A DNA stretch of 64,000 nucleotides from Acidaminococcaceae bacterium. Lineage in GTDB: Bacteria; Bacillota; Negativicutes; Acidaminococcales; Acidaminococcaceae. Positions 24,947 through 35,315 of the stretch are shown in pieces. The first letter of the stretch is position 1, and every line of letters starts with the position of its first letter. The notes beneath the pieces are model-generated. The model had not been told where the DNA came from. It was given only the letters and a program-made list of their open reading frames with translations, and searched no databases. The translations under genes were made by a program, and so were the position numbers. The stretch lies in assembly GCA_944390935.1 (NCBI GenBank), contig CALXRU010000002.1:1-64000 (forward strand). Direction: 5' to 3'.

Positions 24947-24970
24947 AAATAAAGCAGGGAGGCTGATTTA

Positions 24971-27900
24971 ATGGACAAAATCAGACGCATTTTTGTAGAG
25001 AAAAAAGAAGCTTTTGCCGTTGAAGCAAGGGGCATGCTTGCCGATTTGCAGACTAACCTCGGCATGAAAGGCTTAACCGGCATCCGCGTGCTGAACCGTT
25101 ACGACGTGATGGGCGTAACCGATGAGGAGTTTGCCGCTGCCAAAGGCTTGGTTTTAAGTGAACCACCGGTTGACACTGTTACCGAAGAACTTGAAGTACC
25201 GGCAGGCTGCCGCGCTTTTGCCGTTGAATTTTTGCCCGGCCAGTACAACCAGAGGGAAGACTTTGCCGCGCAGTGCATTCAGCTGATTACCCAGAAGGAG
25301 CGTCCGCTGGTATCTTCCGCCAAGGTTTATATTTTGTCCGGCACAATCAGCGACGGGGAGTTTGCCAAAATCAAGGCTTACTGCATCAACCCGATTGAAG
25401 CGCGCGAAGCTGCGTGGGAAAAACCGGCAACCCTTGTGCAGAGCTGCGAGGAGCCTCAGAAAATTAAATCCGTAGAGGGCTTTTTAACCTTTACCAAAGA
25501 CGAAATGGAAGCCTACCGCGTGGAAAACGGACTGGCCATGAGCCTGGACGACCTGCTGTGGTGCCAGAAATATTTTAACGAAGAACACCGCGAACCGACC
25601 ATTACCGAAATTAAGGTGTTGGATACTTACTGGTCCGACCACTGCCGCCATACCACTTTTATGACGCAGATTGAGGACGTGGAAATTGAGCCCGGCCTTT
25701 ACAACCAGCCCGTGCAGGCTGCGCTGGATAAATACATGGCGGCGCGCGACGAAGTTTACGGCGCGGATACCAAACGCCCGGTAACTTTGATGGACATCGC
25801 CGTTATCGGCATGAAAAAACTGCGTGCCGAAGGCAAACTGAACGATTTGGACGAATCGGAAGAAATTAACGCTTGCACCATTGTTGTGCCGATTGAAGTT
25901 GACGGCAAAACCGAAGAATGGCTGCTGCTGTTCAAAAACGAAACCCATAACCATCCGACGGAAATCGAACCGTTCGGCGGCGCTGCTACCTGCCTTGGCG
26001 GCGCAATCCGCGACCCGCTTTCCGGCCGTGCTTATGTATACCAGGCAATGCGCGTAACCGGCGCTGCCGACCCGCGCGTACCTGTTGAGGACACTCTGCC
26101 TGGCAAACTGCCGCAGCGCAAAATTACTATCGGCGCGGCTGCCGGTTACAGCTCTTACGGCAACCAGATCGGCCTTGCAACCGGTCATGTACAGGAATAC
26201 TACCACGATAAATTTGTGGCTAAACGCATGGAAGTCGGCGCTGTTGTAGGCGCTGTGCCGCGTAAGCTTGTTAAACGCGAAACTCCTGAACCGGGCGACC
26301 TTCTGGTACTGCTCGGCGGCAGAACGGGCCGTGACGGCTGCGGCGGCGCAACCGGTTCTTCCAAGGAACACACAGTTGATTCTTTGGCAAGCTGCGGCGC
26401 GGAAGTGCAGAAAGGCAACCCGCCGACCGAACGCAAAATTCAGCGCCTGTTCCGCAATCCGGAAGTAACGCCGATGATTAAACGCTGCAATGACTACGGC
26501 GCAGGCGGCGTATCCGTTGCTAACGGCGAACTGGCCGACGGCATGGTTATCGACCTTGACAAAGTACCGAAAAAATACGAAGGCCTTGACGGCACCGAAC
26601 TTGCGATTTCCGAATCGCAGGAACGTATGGCGCTTGTCATCGCCCCGGCGGATATTAAAAAATTTGTGGCTTTCGCCGATGAAGAAAACCTTGAAGCAAC
26701 TGTTATCGGAGAAGTTACCGACAGCAGACGCCTTGTAATGTTCTGGCGCGGCGATAAGATTGTTGACCTTTCCCGCGACTTTTTGAATACCAACGGCGTG
26801 GCACAGCATGCCGATGTTAAAGTTCTGGAAACCACCGGCGAATGTGTATTTGACAAAATCCCGGCAGAAGTTGCAGGCAAAGAACTGAAAGATGCATGGC
26901 TGGCAAACCTTGGGCGTTTGAATGTTTGCAGCCAGAAAGGTCTGAGTGAACGCTTTGACAGTACCATCGGCCGCGGCACCGTGCTGATGCCGTTTGGCGG
27001 CAAAAACCAGCTTACCCCGGCTGAAGGCATGGTTGGACGCCTGCCCGTACTGCACGGCAAAACAACGGCAGCTTCCGTAATGGCTTGCGGCTATAACCCG
27101 GATGTCGCCTGCTGGAGCCCGTTCCACGGCGCAATGTACGCAGTTGTGGAATCCGTAACGCGCGCCATTGCTTTGGGTGCTGACCCGTCCAAACTGCGCC
27201 TGACCTGTCAGGAATACTTCCCCAAACTGCATAACAACGAACTTTGGGGTCAGCCGTTTGCGGCACTGCTCGGCGCATTTACCGCGCTGGACGCTTTGGA
27301 ACTGCCTGCAATCGGCGGCAAGGACAGCATGAGCGGCACCTTTATGGATAAAACCGTTCCGCCGACGCTGGTATCCTTTGCGGTTGACGTTATCGACGGC
27401 GACAAAGCCGTATCGGCAGAATTCAAACAGGCAGGCAGCAAGGTAGTATTCCTTTCCTGCCCGCGCGATAACAGCGAAGTGCCTGATTTTGGCGTGCTGA
27501 AACAGAACCTGACCGCAGTGCATAACGCAATGCTGGCAGGCAAAATCAGCGCCGCCGCTGCCGTAAAAGAAGGCGGCATTGCAGCGCTTATTACAACCAT
27601 GTGCCTTGGCAACAACCTTGGCTTTGAATTTATTAAACCTTACAACGATACCGACGGACTGTTTACTTTGCAGCCAGGCGGACTGGTGCTGGAACTTGCC
27701 GCAGGCGTTGAACCGGAAGAACTGTTCGACGGGCTGGATTACATGCTGCTTGGCCACACCGCGGAAAAACCGGTTATCGCCATCAATGATGACCTTATTG
27801 AAATCGCGGCCGCGCTTAAAGCATACAGCGCTCCGCTGGAAGGTATCTTCCCGTCCAAAACTGCGGATAAAGATGACAAAGACATTGACATGCCGCTTTA

Positions 27901-28738
27901 TAAGGCAGAGCTGCCTTTGACCGCGCCGGTAACCATTGCCAAACCGCGCGTATTCATTCCGGTATTCCCGGGCATCAACTGCGAATACGACAGTGCCCGC
28001 GCGTTTGAGGACGCAGGAGCGCTTGCCGAAACCTTTATCGTGCGCAACCTTACCCCGCAGGCGGTAGAAGAATCCGTAGCGGCGATGGTAAAAATGATTG
28101 ACAATGCACAGATTGTAATGCTTCCGGGCGGATTCAGCGCCGGCGACGAACCGGACGGCAGCGGCAAATTTATTGCTACCATGCTGCGCAACCCGCGCAT
28201 TAAAGAAGCTATTGAGCGTTTGCTTAACGACCGCGACGGCTTGATGCTCGGCATCTGCAACGGCTTCCAGGCTCTGGTTAAACTCGGCCTTGTGCCTTAC
28301 GGCGAAATCCGCGACATGACTGCTGAAAGCCCGACGCTGACCTTCAACAACATCGGCCGCCACGTATCGCAGATTGTAAGCACGCGTATTGTTTCTAATA
28401 AATCACCGTGGTTCAGTGCTGTTGAACCGGGCGAAATCCATTCCGTTGCCGTATCTCACGGCGAAGGTCGCTTCTATGCGCCGGAAGCAACGATTAAAGA
28501 ACTGTTTGCCAATGGGCAGGTAGCAACGCAGTACGTTGACGAAAACGGCAAACCGAACATGGCAATGCCGCATAACCCGAATGGTTCGCTGTATGCTATC
28601 GAAGGCATTACAAGCCCCGACGGCAGAATCCTCGGCAAAATGGGCCACAGCGAACGCTTTGTGCCCGGTCTGTTCAAAAATATCAGCGGCAACAAAGACC
28701 AGAAAATCTTCATCAGCGGCGTAAATTATTTTAAATAA
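24971..28738 (+). CDS. purL: Phosphoribosylformylglycinamidine synthase, single-chain (PurL with glutamine amidotransferase domain)
   Basis: A 1255-residue enzyme for step 4 of purine synthesis: FGAR + ATP + glutamine to FGAM. It begins with a PurS-like region (1-150), then a linker and two AIR-synthase-like halves with 'LDTYWSDHCRHTTFM', 'FKNETHNHPTEIEPFGGAATC' and 'GAGGVSVANGELADG'. The C-terminal 260 residues are a class I amidotransferase with the nucleophile in 'GICNGFQALVKLG'. This is the large single-polypeptide type found in many anaerobic Firmicutes and in proteobacteria. It stands apart from other pur genes. AGGGAGG precedes the ATG. Confidence 0.95.
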   Translation: MDKIRRIFVEKKEAFAVEARGMLADLQTNLGMKGLTGIRVLNRYDVMGVTDEEFAAAKGLVLSEPPVDTVTEELEVPAGCRAFAVEFLPGQYNQREDFAAQCIQLITQKERPLVSSAKVYILSGTISDGEFAKIKAYCINPIEAREAAWEKPATLVQSCEEPQKIKSVEGFLTFTKDEMEAYRVENGLAMSLDDLLWCQKYFNEEHREPTITEIKVLDTYWSDHCRHTTFMTQIEDVEIEPGLYNQPVQAALDKYMAARDEVYGADTKRPVTLMDIAVIGMKKLRAEGKLNDLDESEEINACTIVVPIEVDGKTEEWLLLFKNETHNHPTEIEPFGGAATCLGGAIRDPLSGRAYVYQAMRVTGAADPRVPVEDTLPGKLPQRKITIGAAAGYSSYGNQIGLATGHVQEYYHDKFVAKRMEVGAVVGAVPRKLVKRETPEPGDLLVLLGGRTGRDGCGGATGSSKEHTVDSLASCGAEVQKGNPPTERKIQRLFRNPEVTPMIKRCNDYGAGGVSVANGELADGMVIDLDKVPKKYEGLDGTELAISESQERMALVIAPADIKKFVAFADEENLEATVIGEVTDSRRLVMFWRGDKIVDLSRDFLNTNGVAQHADVKVLETTGECVFDKIPAEVAGKELKDAWLANLGRLNVCSQKGLSERFDSTIGRGTVLMPFGGKNQLTPAEGMVGRLPVLHGKTTAASVMACGYNPDVACWSPFHGAMYAVVESVTRAIALGADPSKLRLTCQEYFPKLHNNELWGQPFAALLGAFTALDALELPAIGGKDSMSGTFMDKTVPPTLVSFAVDVIDGDKAVSAEFKQAGSKVVFLSCPRDNSEVPDFGVLKQNLTAVHNAMLAGKISAAAAVKEGGIAALITTMCLGNNLGFEFIKPYNDTDGLFTLQPGGLVLELAAGVEPEELFDGLDYMLLGHTAEKPVIAINDDLIEIAAALKAYSAPLEGIFPSKTADKDDKDIDMPLYKAELPLTAPVTIAKPRVFIPVFPGINCEYDSARAFEDAGALAETFIVRNLTPQAVEESVAAMVKMIDNAQIVMLPGGFSAGDEPDGSGKFIATMLRNPRIKEAIERLLNDRDGLMLGICNGFQALVKLGLVPYGEIRDMTAESPTLTFNNIGRHVSQIVSTRIVSNKSPWFSAVEPGEIHSVAVSHGEGRFYAPEATIKELFANGQVATQYVDENGKPNMAMPHNPNGSLYAIEGITSPDGRILGKMGHSERFVPGLFKNISGNKDQKIFISGVNYFK

Positions 28739-28755
28739 TGATTGAGTAACTTTTA

Positions 28756-28794
28756 ATACCGTCTCTGCACTATGCAGGGGCGGTATTGTTTTTT
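28756..28794 (+). terminator. Terminator of purL
   Basis: ATACCGTCTCTGCA (28756-28769) pairs with TGCAGGGGCGGTAT (28773-28786, some wobble), then a T-rich tract. Confidence 0.85.
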
Positions 28795-28861
28795 GTGGCG
28801 GAACTTGTTAAAATGTAGTTTAGTTTTTTAATGTATTATGAAATTTATAAAAGGTAACGCT

Positions 28862-30034
28862 ATGCAATCAACAAATTTACAACCATACAAACAAATACAG
28901 GGTGTTTATGTACACATTCCGTTTTGCAGGCAAAAGTGCCTGTACTGCGATTTTAATTCTTATGCCGGTTTTGGCGCGGACGTAATGGCGGCGTATGTCG
29001 GTGCCGTATGCCGCGAAATTGCCGGGTACAGTAAAGATTTGCCGGTAAATGCCAACGCCAGCATTTATTTTGGCGGCGGCACGCCCAGCCTTTTGCCGGT
29101 GGATTGTATTGAGCAGATTGTAAGTGCATTAAAGCAGTACGGTTACTGGCAGCAGCCGCGCGAAGCAAGCATCGAAGCTAACCCAGGTACGGTTGATTTG
29201 GCAAAATTAAAAGCGCTGCGGCAGATGGGCTTTGACCGCATTAGTTTTGGTGTGCAGAGCTTAAACGATGATGAGTTGCGCGCGATTGGCCGCGTGCATA
29301 ATTCCGAGCAGGCATTGGAAGCGATTGACCTTGCCAAACAGGCCGGTTTTACGCGCATTAACGCCGATGTTATTTACGGCCTGCCCGGGCAGACGATGGC
29401 GAGCCTGCAAAATACGCTGACGCAACTTGTGGCTACGGGCATTGAACACCTTTCCGTGTACGGCCTGATTGTGGAGGACGGCACGCCGCTGCAAAAGCTG
29501 GTTGACGCAGGCAAAATTATTTTGCCGGATGAGGACGAAGCTGCCGATATGTACGAATTTGTGCAGGCATTTTTAAAAGCGCGGGGCTTTGAGCGGTACG
29601 AAATATCCAACTACGCCCGCAACGGCGCATACAGCAAACATAATTTAGTGTACTGGCATTACTACCCTTATGCGGCGTTCGGCGCAGGTGCTTGCGGCTT
29701 TAACGGCAGCGCGCGTTTTACAGGTACGCCCGCCGTGCGCAATTATATAGAAGGAATTACAAACGGCAAACCGGTTTATGATGTTGAACGGCTTATGCCT
29801 GCCGTGCAGTTTGAAGAATTTATGTTCATGGGGCTGCGCAAAAAAAGCGGCGTCAATTTATTGCAAGCAAAAGAACGCTTCGGTGTGGATGTACGGCAAA
29901 AATTCGGCGCGGAGCTTGCGCCTTTTATCGCCCGCGGGCTGATAAAAAATGATGAGGACGGGCACAACATCAGCCTGACGGAAGCAGGGATGGAAGTGGG
30001 CAACCAAATTTTTGAAATCTTTGTGACGGATTAA
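28862..30034 (+). CDS. hemW: Radical SAM protein HemW (coproporphyrinogen oxidase-like haem chaperone)
   Basis: A 390-residue radical SAM enzyme. 'YVHIPFCRQKCLYCDFNSY' carries the CxxxCxxC cluster plus the next Cys-Asp-Phe, and 'IYFGGGTPSLLP', 'EANPGTVD' and 'RISFGVQSLND' follow. The 'CDF' motif and the family size favour HemW, a haem-binding chaperone, over the true oxygen-independent oxidase HemN. The ATG at 28862 has AAAGG 8 bases upstream; an earlier ATG (28838) lacks one. It precedes hrcA, the common order in Firmicutes. Confidence 0.9.
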   Translation: MQSTNLQPYKQIQGVYVHIPFCRQKCLYCDFNSYAGFGADVMAAYVGAVCREIAGYSKDLPVNANASIYFGGGTPSLLPVDCIEQIVSALKQYGYWQQPREASIEANPGTVDLAKLKALRQMGFDRISFGVQSLNDDELRAIGRVHNSEQALEAIDLAKQAGFTRINADVIYGLPGQTMASLQNTLTQLVATGIEHLSVYGLIVEDGTPLQKLVDAGKIILPDEDEAADMYEFVQAFLKARGFERYEISNYARNGAYSKHNLVYWHYYPYAAFGAGACGFNGSARFTGTPAVRNYIEGITNGKPVYDVERLMPAVQFEEFMFMGLRKKSGVNLLQAKERFGVDVRQKFGAELAPFIARGLIKNDEDGHNISLTEAGMEVGNQIFEIFVTD

Positions 30035-30063
30035 ATTTTATTTAAAAAATATATAAAAACTTA

Positions 30064-30092
30064 TTGACAATCTCCATAGGCAGTGCTATTCT
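30064..30092 (+). promoter_or_regulatory. Promoter of the hrcA-dnaK operon
   Basis: TTGACA (30064-30069), a 17-bp spacer and TATTCT (30087-30092) with an extended TGC. The transcript would start a few bases before the CIRCE element. Confidence 0.8.
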
Positions 30093-30104
30093 AATATCAA
30101 GATG

Positions 30105-30131
30105 TTAGCACTCTATGATAACGAGTGCTAA
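30105..30131. promoter_or_regulatory. CIRCE operator (HrcA-binding site)
   Basis: A perfect TTAGCACTC (30105-30113), nine bases, GAGTGCTAA (30123-30131). HrcA binds here and represses its own operon until heat stress. Confidence 0.97.
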
Positions 30132-30153
30132 CAATCCCTTCGGAGGTGGGGAT

Positions 30154-31173
30154 ATGTTAAACGAAAGAAAGAAGAAAATTCTGCAAATCATTATAGAAGA
30201 TTACATTTCGACGGCGGAGCCGGTAGGCTCGCGCACCATTGCGCGCAAACATGATTTGGGTTTAAGCCCGGCAACAATCCGCAACGAAATGAGCGACCTG
30301 GAGCTTTTGGGATATCTCGAACAGCCTCACACTTCGGCGGGCCGCGTGCCTTCGGCGCAGGCGTACAGGTTTTACGTCGACTCGATGATTGAGCCTGATA
30401 CGCTGGACGACAACGACCGCACCTTAATCAATACGCTGTACCATGAACAACAGCGCAGTATCGACGATATCTTCCTTTCCACTGCCAAAATCCTCTCGCA
30501 GATGACGCATAACGTGTCGATGGTGCTGGCCAACCAGCATTCGGTCAGCCGTTTCTGCTACTTGAAGTTTTTGCCGCTGGACAGCAACCACGCTATTTTG
30601 TGCATCGTCACCGACGACGGCAACGTAAACAACTGCGTGGTGGAAATACCCGCCGGCATGAGCGTTAAAGAGCTGGAATACATGGCAGGCCGCATTACGC
30701 GGATGCTGGAAGGCAAGGCCGTAACCGATATTGATAAGGACCTGCTGGAGGCAGTGCAGTCAGCGGTTAAGGATGACCGCCTGCTGCATTCTTCGCTTCT
30801 GCACGTTTTGCGCCGCATGACGCGACCCGAAAAGGAAACTTTCTTTATGGGCGGCACAAGGCAGCTGTTAAGCCAGCCGGAGTTTCGCGATATGGAAAAG
30901 GTTAAAAACCTTTTGGGCGTGCTGGAAGAAGAAAAGGTTGTGCGCAACATTTTAAAATCCGGCGAAGAAGGCGATGGGCTGCGCATAACGATTGGCAGCG
31001 AAAACAAATTTGAAGGCATTCAGGATTGCAGCATGGTGCAGGCAACCTACCGCTTAAACGGCAAAATAGTCGGAACAATGGCGGTGCTGGGGCCGACGCG
31101 CATGCAGTACGGCAAGGTAATTGCCGTTATGGATTATCTTCATAAATATCTGAAAACGATTTTAAATAATTAA
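30154..31173 (+). CDS. hrcA: Heat-inducible transcription repressor HrcA
   Basis: A 339-residue repressor: winged helix-turn-helix in residues 1-75 ('EDYISTAEPVGSRTIA', 'LSPATIRNEMSDLELLGYL', 'PHTSAGRVPSAQAYRFYVD') and the GAF-like dimerisation domain ending with 'GPTRMQYGKVIAVMDYLHKYL'. The ATG at 30154 follows GGAGGTGGG; upstream in-frame starts would lie in the CIRCE element. First gene of hrcA-grpE-dnaK-dnaJ. Confidence 0.96.
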   Translation: MLNERKKKILQIIIEDYISTAEPVGSRTIARKHDLGLSPATIRNEMSDLELLGYLEQPHTSAGRVPSAQAYRFYVDSMIEPDTLDDNDRTLINTLYHEQQRSIDDIFLSTAKILSQMTHNVSMVLANQHSVSRFCYLKFLPLDSNHAILCIVTDDGNVNNCVVEIPAGMSVKELEYMAGRITRMLEGKAVTDIDKDLLEAVQSAVKDDRLLHSSLLHVLRRMTRPEKETFFMGGTRQLLSQPEFRDMEKVKNLLGVLEEEKVVRNILKSGEEGDGLRITIGSENKFEGIQDCSMVQATYRLNGKIVGTMAVLGPTRMQYGKVIAVMDYLHKYLKTILNN

Positions 31174-31184
31174 GGAGGGTAAAG

Positions 31185-31772
31185 ATGCAGGCAGAAGACA
31201 TTAAAGCTACCCAAAACCCCGATACCGAAGCTGAACAGACCGAAGCGGCAAAAGCTGCGGAAGGCGCAGCAGAAGCCGAAGCCCAGAACGCACAGGCGGA
31301 AGAGGCGAAAGCTGAAGAACCGCAGAAAGATGAAAAAGATGTAAAAATCGAAGAACTGCAAAAACAGCTTTTGCGTTTGCAGGCCGATTTTGAAAATTTC
31401 CGCAGGCGCAATGCCGCCGAGCGCGAACAGCTTTCAACCTTTGTTACGGCAGAAGTTGTCGGCAAGTTTTTAAAAGTGCTTGATAACTTTGAAAGAGCCG
31501 AGCAAAGCGTTAAAACCACCGGCGATATGGCCGCTATCGTAACCGGCATGGAAAAAATCCGCCGCCAGTTCGAGCAGGCTTTTAAAGAGCTGGAGGTTGA
31601 AGAAATCCCCGCAGAGGGGCAAAAATTTAACCCGGAACTGCACGAAGCGGTAATGCGCGGGCAGAACCCGGATATGGAGGATGAAAGCATTGAGCAGGTC
31701 TTTGAAAAAGGCTACAAACTGCGCAATAAAATCATCCGCCACAGCAAGGTTAAAGTAATAAGCAACGATTAA
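31185..31772 (+). CDS. grpE: Nucleotide exchange factor GrpE
   Basis: A 195-residue co-chaperone that releases ADP from DnaK. The N-terminal 60 residues are Ala/Glu-rich and disordered; a long dimerising helix (60-125, with 'LLRLQADFENFRRRNAAERE') and the C-terminal beta domain ('FNPELHEAVMRGQNPDMED', 'GYKLRNKIIRHSKVKV') follow. It begins 11 bases after hrcA with AAGGAGG. Confidence 0.95.
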   Translation: MQAEDIKATQNPDTEAEQTEAAKAAEGAAEAEAQNAQAEEAKAEEPQKDEKDVKIEELQKQLLRLQADFENFRRRNAAEREQLSTFVTAEVVGKFLKVLDNFERAEQSVKTTGDMAAIVTGMEKIRRQFEQAFKELEVEEIPAEGQKFNPELHEAVMRGQNPDMEDESIEQVFEKGYKLRNKIIRHSKVKVISND

Positions 31773-31815
31773 GCTGCAGACCTTATAAAGTGTAAAATTT
31801 GAGGAGGAAAATAAA

Positions 31816-33657
31816 ATGTCTAAAGTAATTGGTATTGACTTAGGTACTACGAACTCCGTAGTAGCTGTTATGGAAGGCGGCGAACCGACCGTCATCACAA
31901 ATCAGGAAGGCAGCAGGCTGACTCCGTCCGTTGTTGGTTTCTCCAAAAACGGCGAACGCCTTGTAGGCCAGCTGGCAAAACGCCAGGCTGTTTCAAACCC
32001 GGACAGAACCATCAGCTCCATTAAACGCCACATGGGCACTGACTACCGTGTAGAAATCGACGGTAAAAAATATTCTCCGGAAGAAATTTCCGCAATGATT
32101 CTGCAAAAATTAAAAGCTGACGCTGAAAAATACCTCGGCGAAACCGTAAGCCAGGCAGTAATTACCGTACCGGCTTACTTCTCTGACAGCCAGCGCCAGG
32201 CAACCAAGGACGCAGGTAAAATCGCAGGCCTTGAAGTTCTGCGTATCATCAACGAACCTACCGCCGCAGCACTGGCATACGGCATTGATAAGAGCGAAGA
32301 CCACACCGTTATGGTTTACGACCTTGGCGGCGGCACCTTCGATGTATCCATCCTTGACGTAGGCGACGGCGTATTTGAAGTAAAAGCTACCAACGGCGAT
32401 ACCCACCTCGGCGGCGACGACTTCGACCAGCGCATTATCGACTGGATGGTTGACGAATTCAAAAAAGCAGAAGGCATTGACCTTAGCGCTGACCGCATGG
32501 CTATGCAGCGTCTGCGCGAAGCAGCAGAAAAAGCTAAAATCGAACTTTCCGGCGTTATGACCACCAACATCAACCTGCCGTTCATTACCGCCGGCGCGGA
32601 TGGCCCGAAACATTTGGATATGGACCTGTCCCGTGCTAAATTTGAAGAAATGACCGCAGACCTTGTTGAACGCACCATGGGACCGACCCGTCAGGCTATG
32701 GCAGACGCAGGCCTTAGCGCAAGCGATATTAACAAAGTAATCCTTGTCGGCGGCTCTACCCGTATCCCTGCCGTACAGGAAGCTATTAAAAAATTCATGG
32801 GCAAGGAACCGCACCGCGGCGTTAACCCGGATGAATGTGTTGCAGTAGGCGCTGCCATTCAGGCAGGCGTACTGGCAGGCGAAGTTAAAGACGTACTGCT
32901 TCTTGACGTAACTCCGCTGTCCCTCGGCATTGAAACCGCAGGCGGCATCTTCACCAGAATGATTGACCGCAACACTACGATTCCTACTTCCAAATCCCAG
33001 ATTTTCTCTACGTATTCCGATAACCAGCCTTCCGTTGATATCCACGTACTGCAGGGCGAACGCGACATGGCTGCCGACAACAAAACCCTCGGCCGCTTTG
33101 AACTGTCCGGTATTCCTCTTGCACCGCGCGGAGTACCTAAAATCGAAGTTACTTTCGATATCGACGCTAACGGTATCGTAAACGTAAAAGCAAAAGACCT
33201 CGGCACCGGCAAGGAACAGAAAATCACCATTACTTCTTCCGGCACGCTTGATAAAGACGAAGTTGACCGTCTTGTTAAAGAAGCCGAAGCCAACGCCGAA
33301 GCGGATAAAAAACGCAAAGAAACCGTTGAAGTTCGCAATCAGGCCGACAGCCTGTGCTACCAGGCCGAAAAAACCATTAAAGACATGGAAGGCAAAGGCC
33401 ACGACGATTTGATTGCCAAAGTTAAAACCGCTATGGACACCCTGAAAGAAACCATGAAGGGCGATGACGTTGACGCTATTAAAAAAGCTACCGAAGAACT
33501 TACCAAACCTTTGTATGAGCTGAGCGCTGAACTTTACAAACAGACCGAAGCAGCAAAAGGCGCGGAAGCCGGTAACGCAGGCGCAGCAGGCGGCGAAGCT
33601 AAAAAAGCTGACGACGACGTAGTTGACGCCGAAGTTGTTGACGACGACAAAAAATAA
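31816..33657 (+). CDS. dnaK: Molecular chaperone DnaK (Hsp70)
   Basis: A 613-residue Hsp70. The ATPase domain (1-360) shows '[18 protein letters not shown]', '[14 protein letters not shown]', '[15 protein letters not shown]' and '[11 protein letters not shown]'; the interdomain linker '[14 protein letters not shown]' and the substrate-binding domain follow, ending in a Gly/Ala-rich tail with '[15 protein letters not shown]'. The gap between the lobes lacks the extra segment of Gram-negative DnaK, as in Firmicutes. Strong GAGGAGG site. Confidence 0.97.
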   Translation: MSKVIGIDLGTTNSVVAVMEGGEPTVITNQEGSRLTPSVVGFSKNGERLVGQLAKRQAVSNPDRTISSIKRHMGTDYRVEIDGKKYSPEEISAMILQKLKADAEKYLGETVSQAVITVPAYFSDSQRQATKDAGKIAGLEVLRIINEPTAAALAYGIDKSEDHTVMVYDLGGGTFDVSILDVGDGVFEVKATNGDTHLGGDDFDQRIIDWMVDEFKKAEGIDLSADRMAMQRLREAAEKAKIELSGVMTTNINLPFITAGADGPKHLDMDLSRAKFEEMTADLVERTMGPTRQAMADAGLSASDINKVILVGGSTRIPAVQEAIKKFMGKEPHRGVNPDECVAVGAAIQAGVLAGEVKDVLLLDVTPLSLGIETAGGIFTRMIDRNTTIPTSKSQIFSTYSDNQPSVDIHVLQGERDMAADNKTLGRFELSGIPLAPRGVPKIEVTFDIDANGIVNVKAKDLGTGKEQKITITSSGTLDKDEVDRLVKEAEANAEADKKRKETVEVRNQADSLCYQAEKTIKDMEGKGHDDLIAKVKTAMDTLKETMKGDDVDAIKKATEELTKPLYELSAELYKQTEAAKGAEAGNAGAAGGEAKKADDDVVDAEVVDDDKK

Positions 33658-33676
33658 TCATCAGGTGGTGTAAACC

Positions 33677-34828
33677 TTGGAAAAAAGAGATTACTATGAC
33701 GTGCTGGGCGTTTCCAAAAACGCAACGGCAGACGAGATAAAAAAAGCATATCGTAAACTGGCACGTCAGTATCATCCTGATGTCAACAAGGATAATCCTG
33801 ATGCTGCGGAAAAGTTTAAAGAATGCTCTGAAGCATACAGTGTTTTAAGCGACGAACAAAAACGCGCCCAGTATGACCAGTTCGGCCATGCAGCCTTTCA
33901 GGGCGTTGCCGGTGGCGGCGGCGCGGGCGGTTTTGGCGGGTTTGATTTCAGCGGCTTCGGCGGCGGTGGCGGCATGGAGGACATTTTTGACATGTTCTTC
34001 GGCGGCAGCGGACGCAGCCGTGGCGGCCGTCAGGCAGGCCCGCAGCGCGGCAGTGATTTGCGCTTCGATTTGGAAATTACCTTTGAAGAAGCAGCTTTTG
34101 GCGTAGAACGCGAAATTAACCTGACGCGCGACGAACAATGCCCCAAATGTAAGGGCAGCGGCGCAGAACCGGGCAGCAAGGTGGAGACCTGCCCCGAATG
34201 CCACGGCACAGGCCAGGTAAGCTTTACGCAGAACACCATGTTCGGGCAGATGCGCAATGTACGCCCGTGCAGCAGGTGCCACGGCGAAGGCAAAATCATC
34301 AACGACCCCTGCCACGAATGTAAAGGCAAGGGTACTGTGCGCCAGACCAAAAAGCTTAAGGTTAAAATACCGGCAGGCGTTAACGACGGTTCGCGCCTGC
34401 GCGTAAGCGGTGAAGGCGAAGCAGGCATGCGCGGCGGCCCCAGCGGCGACCTTTACGTATACCTGTATGTGAAGCCGCATAAGTTCTTTGAACGCGACGG
34501 CAACACTGTTTTATGCGAAGTGCCTATTAACATTGTACAGGCAACTTTGGGCGACGAGATAAAAGTACCGACGCTGGACGGACAGGTAACTATGAAGATA
34601 CCCGAAGGCACCCAGCCGGGGCAGGTGCTGCGCTTAAAAGGCAAAGGTATACCCAGCCTGCGCGGAGGCAGCCGTGGCGACCAGCTGGTACGCATCAAAG
34701 TTGTTGTGCCTAAAAAGCTTAACGACAAACAAAAAGAAGCTTTGCGCAAGTTTGCCGATATCAGCAAGGACAACATCAATCCCGAAGAAAAAAGCTTTTT
34801 GAACAAAATTAAAGATTTGTTTAAATAA
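33677..34828 (+). CDS. dnaJ: Chaperone DnaJ (Hsp40)
   Basis: A 383-residue type I J-protein: J domain (1-70) with the HPD motif in '[15 protein letters not shown]', a Gly/Phe-rich linker (75-120), four CxxCxGxG zinc motifs ('[12 protein letters not shown]', '[10 protein letters not shown]', '[10 protein letters not shown]', '[10 protein letters not shown]'), and two client-binding beta domains. The start is TTG at 33677, preceded by AGGTGGTG. Last gene of the heat-shock operon. Confidence 0.96.
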   Translation: MEKRDYYDVLGVSKNATADEIKKAYRKLARQYHPDVNKDNPDAAEKFKECSEAYSVLSDEQKRAQYDQFGHAAFQGVAGGGGAGGFGGFDFSGFGGGGGMEDIFDMFFGGSGRSRGGRQAGPQRGSDLRFDLEITFEEAAFGVEREINLTRDEQCPKCKGSGAEPGSKVETCPECHGTGQVSFTQNTMFGQMRNVRPCSRCHGEGKIINDPCHECKGKGTVRQTKKLKVKIPAGVNDGSRLRVSGEGEAGMRGGPSGDLYVYLYVKPHKFFERDGNTVLCEVPINIVQATLGDEIKVPTLDGQVTMKIPEGTQPGQVLRLKGKGIPSLRGGSRGDQLVRIKVVVPKKLNDKQKEALRKFADISKDNINPEEKSFLNKIKDLFK

Positions 34829-34832
34829 ACAA

Positions 34833-34866
34833 AAAACAGGCTGAACTTTTGGTTCGGCCTGTTTTT
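34833..34866 (+). terminator. Terminator of the heat-shock operon
   Basis: AAAACAGGC (34833-34841) with GCCTGTTTTT (34857-34866) and inner pairs TGAAC/GTTCG. Confidence 0.88.
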
Positions 34867-35004
34867 ATATAACTTGTTTATAAGAAAAATTTACTGTTTT
34901 GGTAATATAAATAATAAATACAAAACTCCCGCTTGCCCAAACCATACTTTTATTGTAAAATTGATAAAGTAGTATACTTTGTTTTTTTATTGGAGGCTAT
35001 AAAA

Positions 35005-35256
35005 ATGAACACCAATGCAAAACCCGCTATGAATTTGCAGGACAGCTTTTTGAACCATGTAAGAAAGGAAAACCTTGGCGTAATTATCTATCTCGTTAAC
35101 GGCTTCCAGATCAGAGGCCTGGTACGCGGCTTTGATAATTTTACCGTTATTATAGAAAACGAAGGCAAGCAGCAGCTTGTTTATAAACATGCCATTTCCA
35201 CAATTTCCCCTGCGGCCAACATTACCATTATGCAGCCGGAAAAACGTGAGCAATAA
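35005..35256 (+). CDS. hfq: RNA chaperone Hfq
   Basis: An 83-residue Sm-like protein that forms hexameric rings and helps small RNAs pair with mRNAs. Sm1 spans '[13 protein letters not shown]...[24 protein letters not shown]' and Sm2 has the diagnostic 'YKHAIST'. The ATG at 35005 has GGAGG upstream. It lies between dnaJ and xerD as its own unit. Confidence 0.95.
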   Translation: MNTNAKPAMNLQDSFLNHVRKENLGVIIYLVNGFQIRGLVRGFDNFTVIIENEGKQQLVYKHAISTISPAANITIMQPEKREQ

Positions 35257-35268
35257 TTTATAAAGCAG

Positions 35269-35300
35269 AGAAAAACGGCGCTGCGGCGTTGTTTTTCTTT
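35269..35300 (+). terminator. Terminator of hfq
   Basis: AGAAAAACGGCG (35269-35280) pairs, with G-T wobbles, with CGTTGTTTTTCT (35287-35298). Confidence 0.65.
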
Positions 35301-35315
35301 ATATAGGGTATTTTT

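Noticed and set aside
25484-28363. A 959-codon open frame antisense to purL
   Set aside because: It mirrors the codon pattern of purL, has no recognisable domain and no ribosome-binding site; purL is certain on the other strand.
32110-33402. A 430-codon open frame antisense to dnaK
   Set aside because: Same reason: mirror of a highly biased gene, no domain or start signal.
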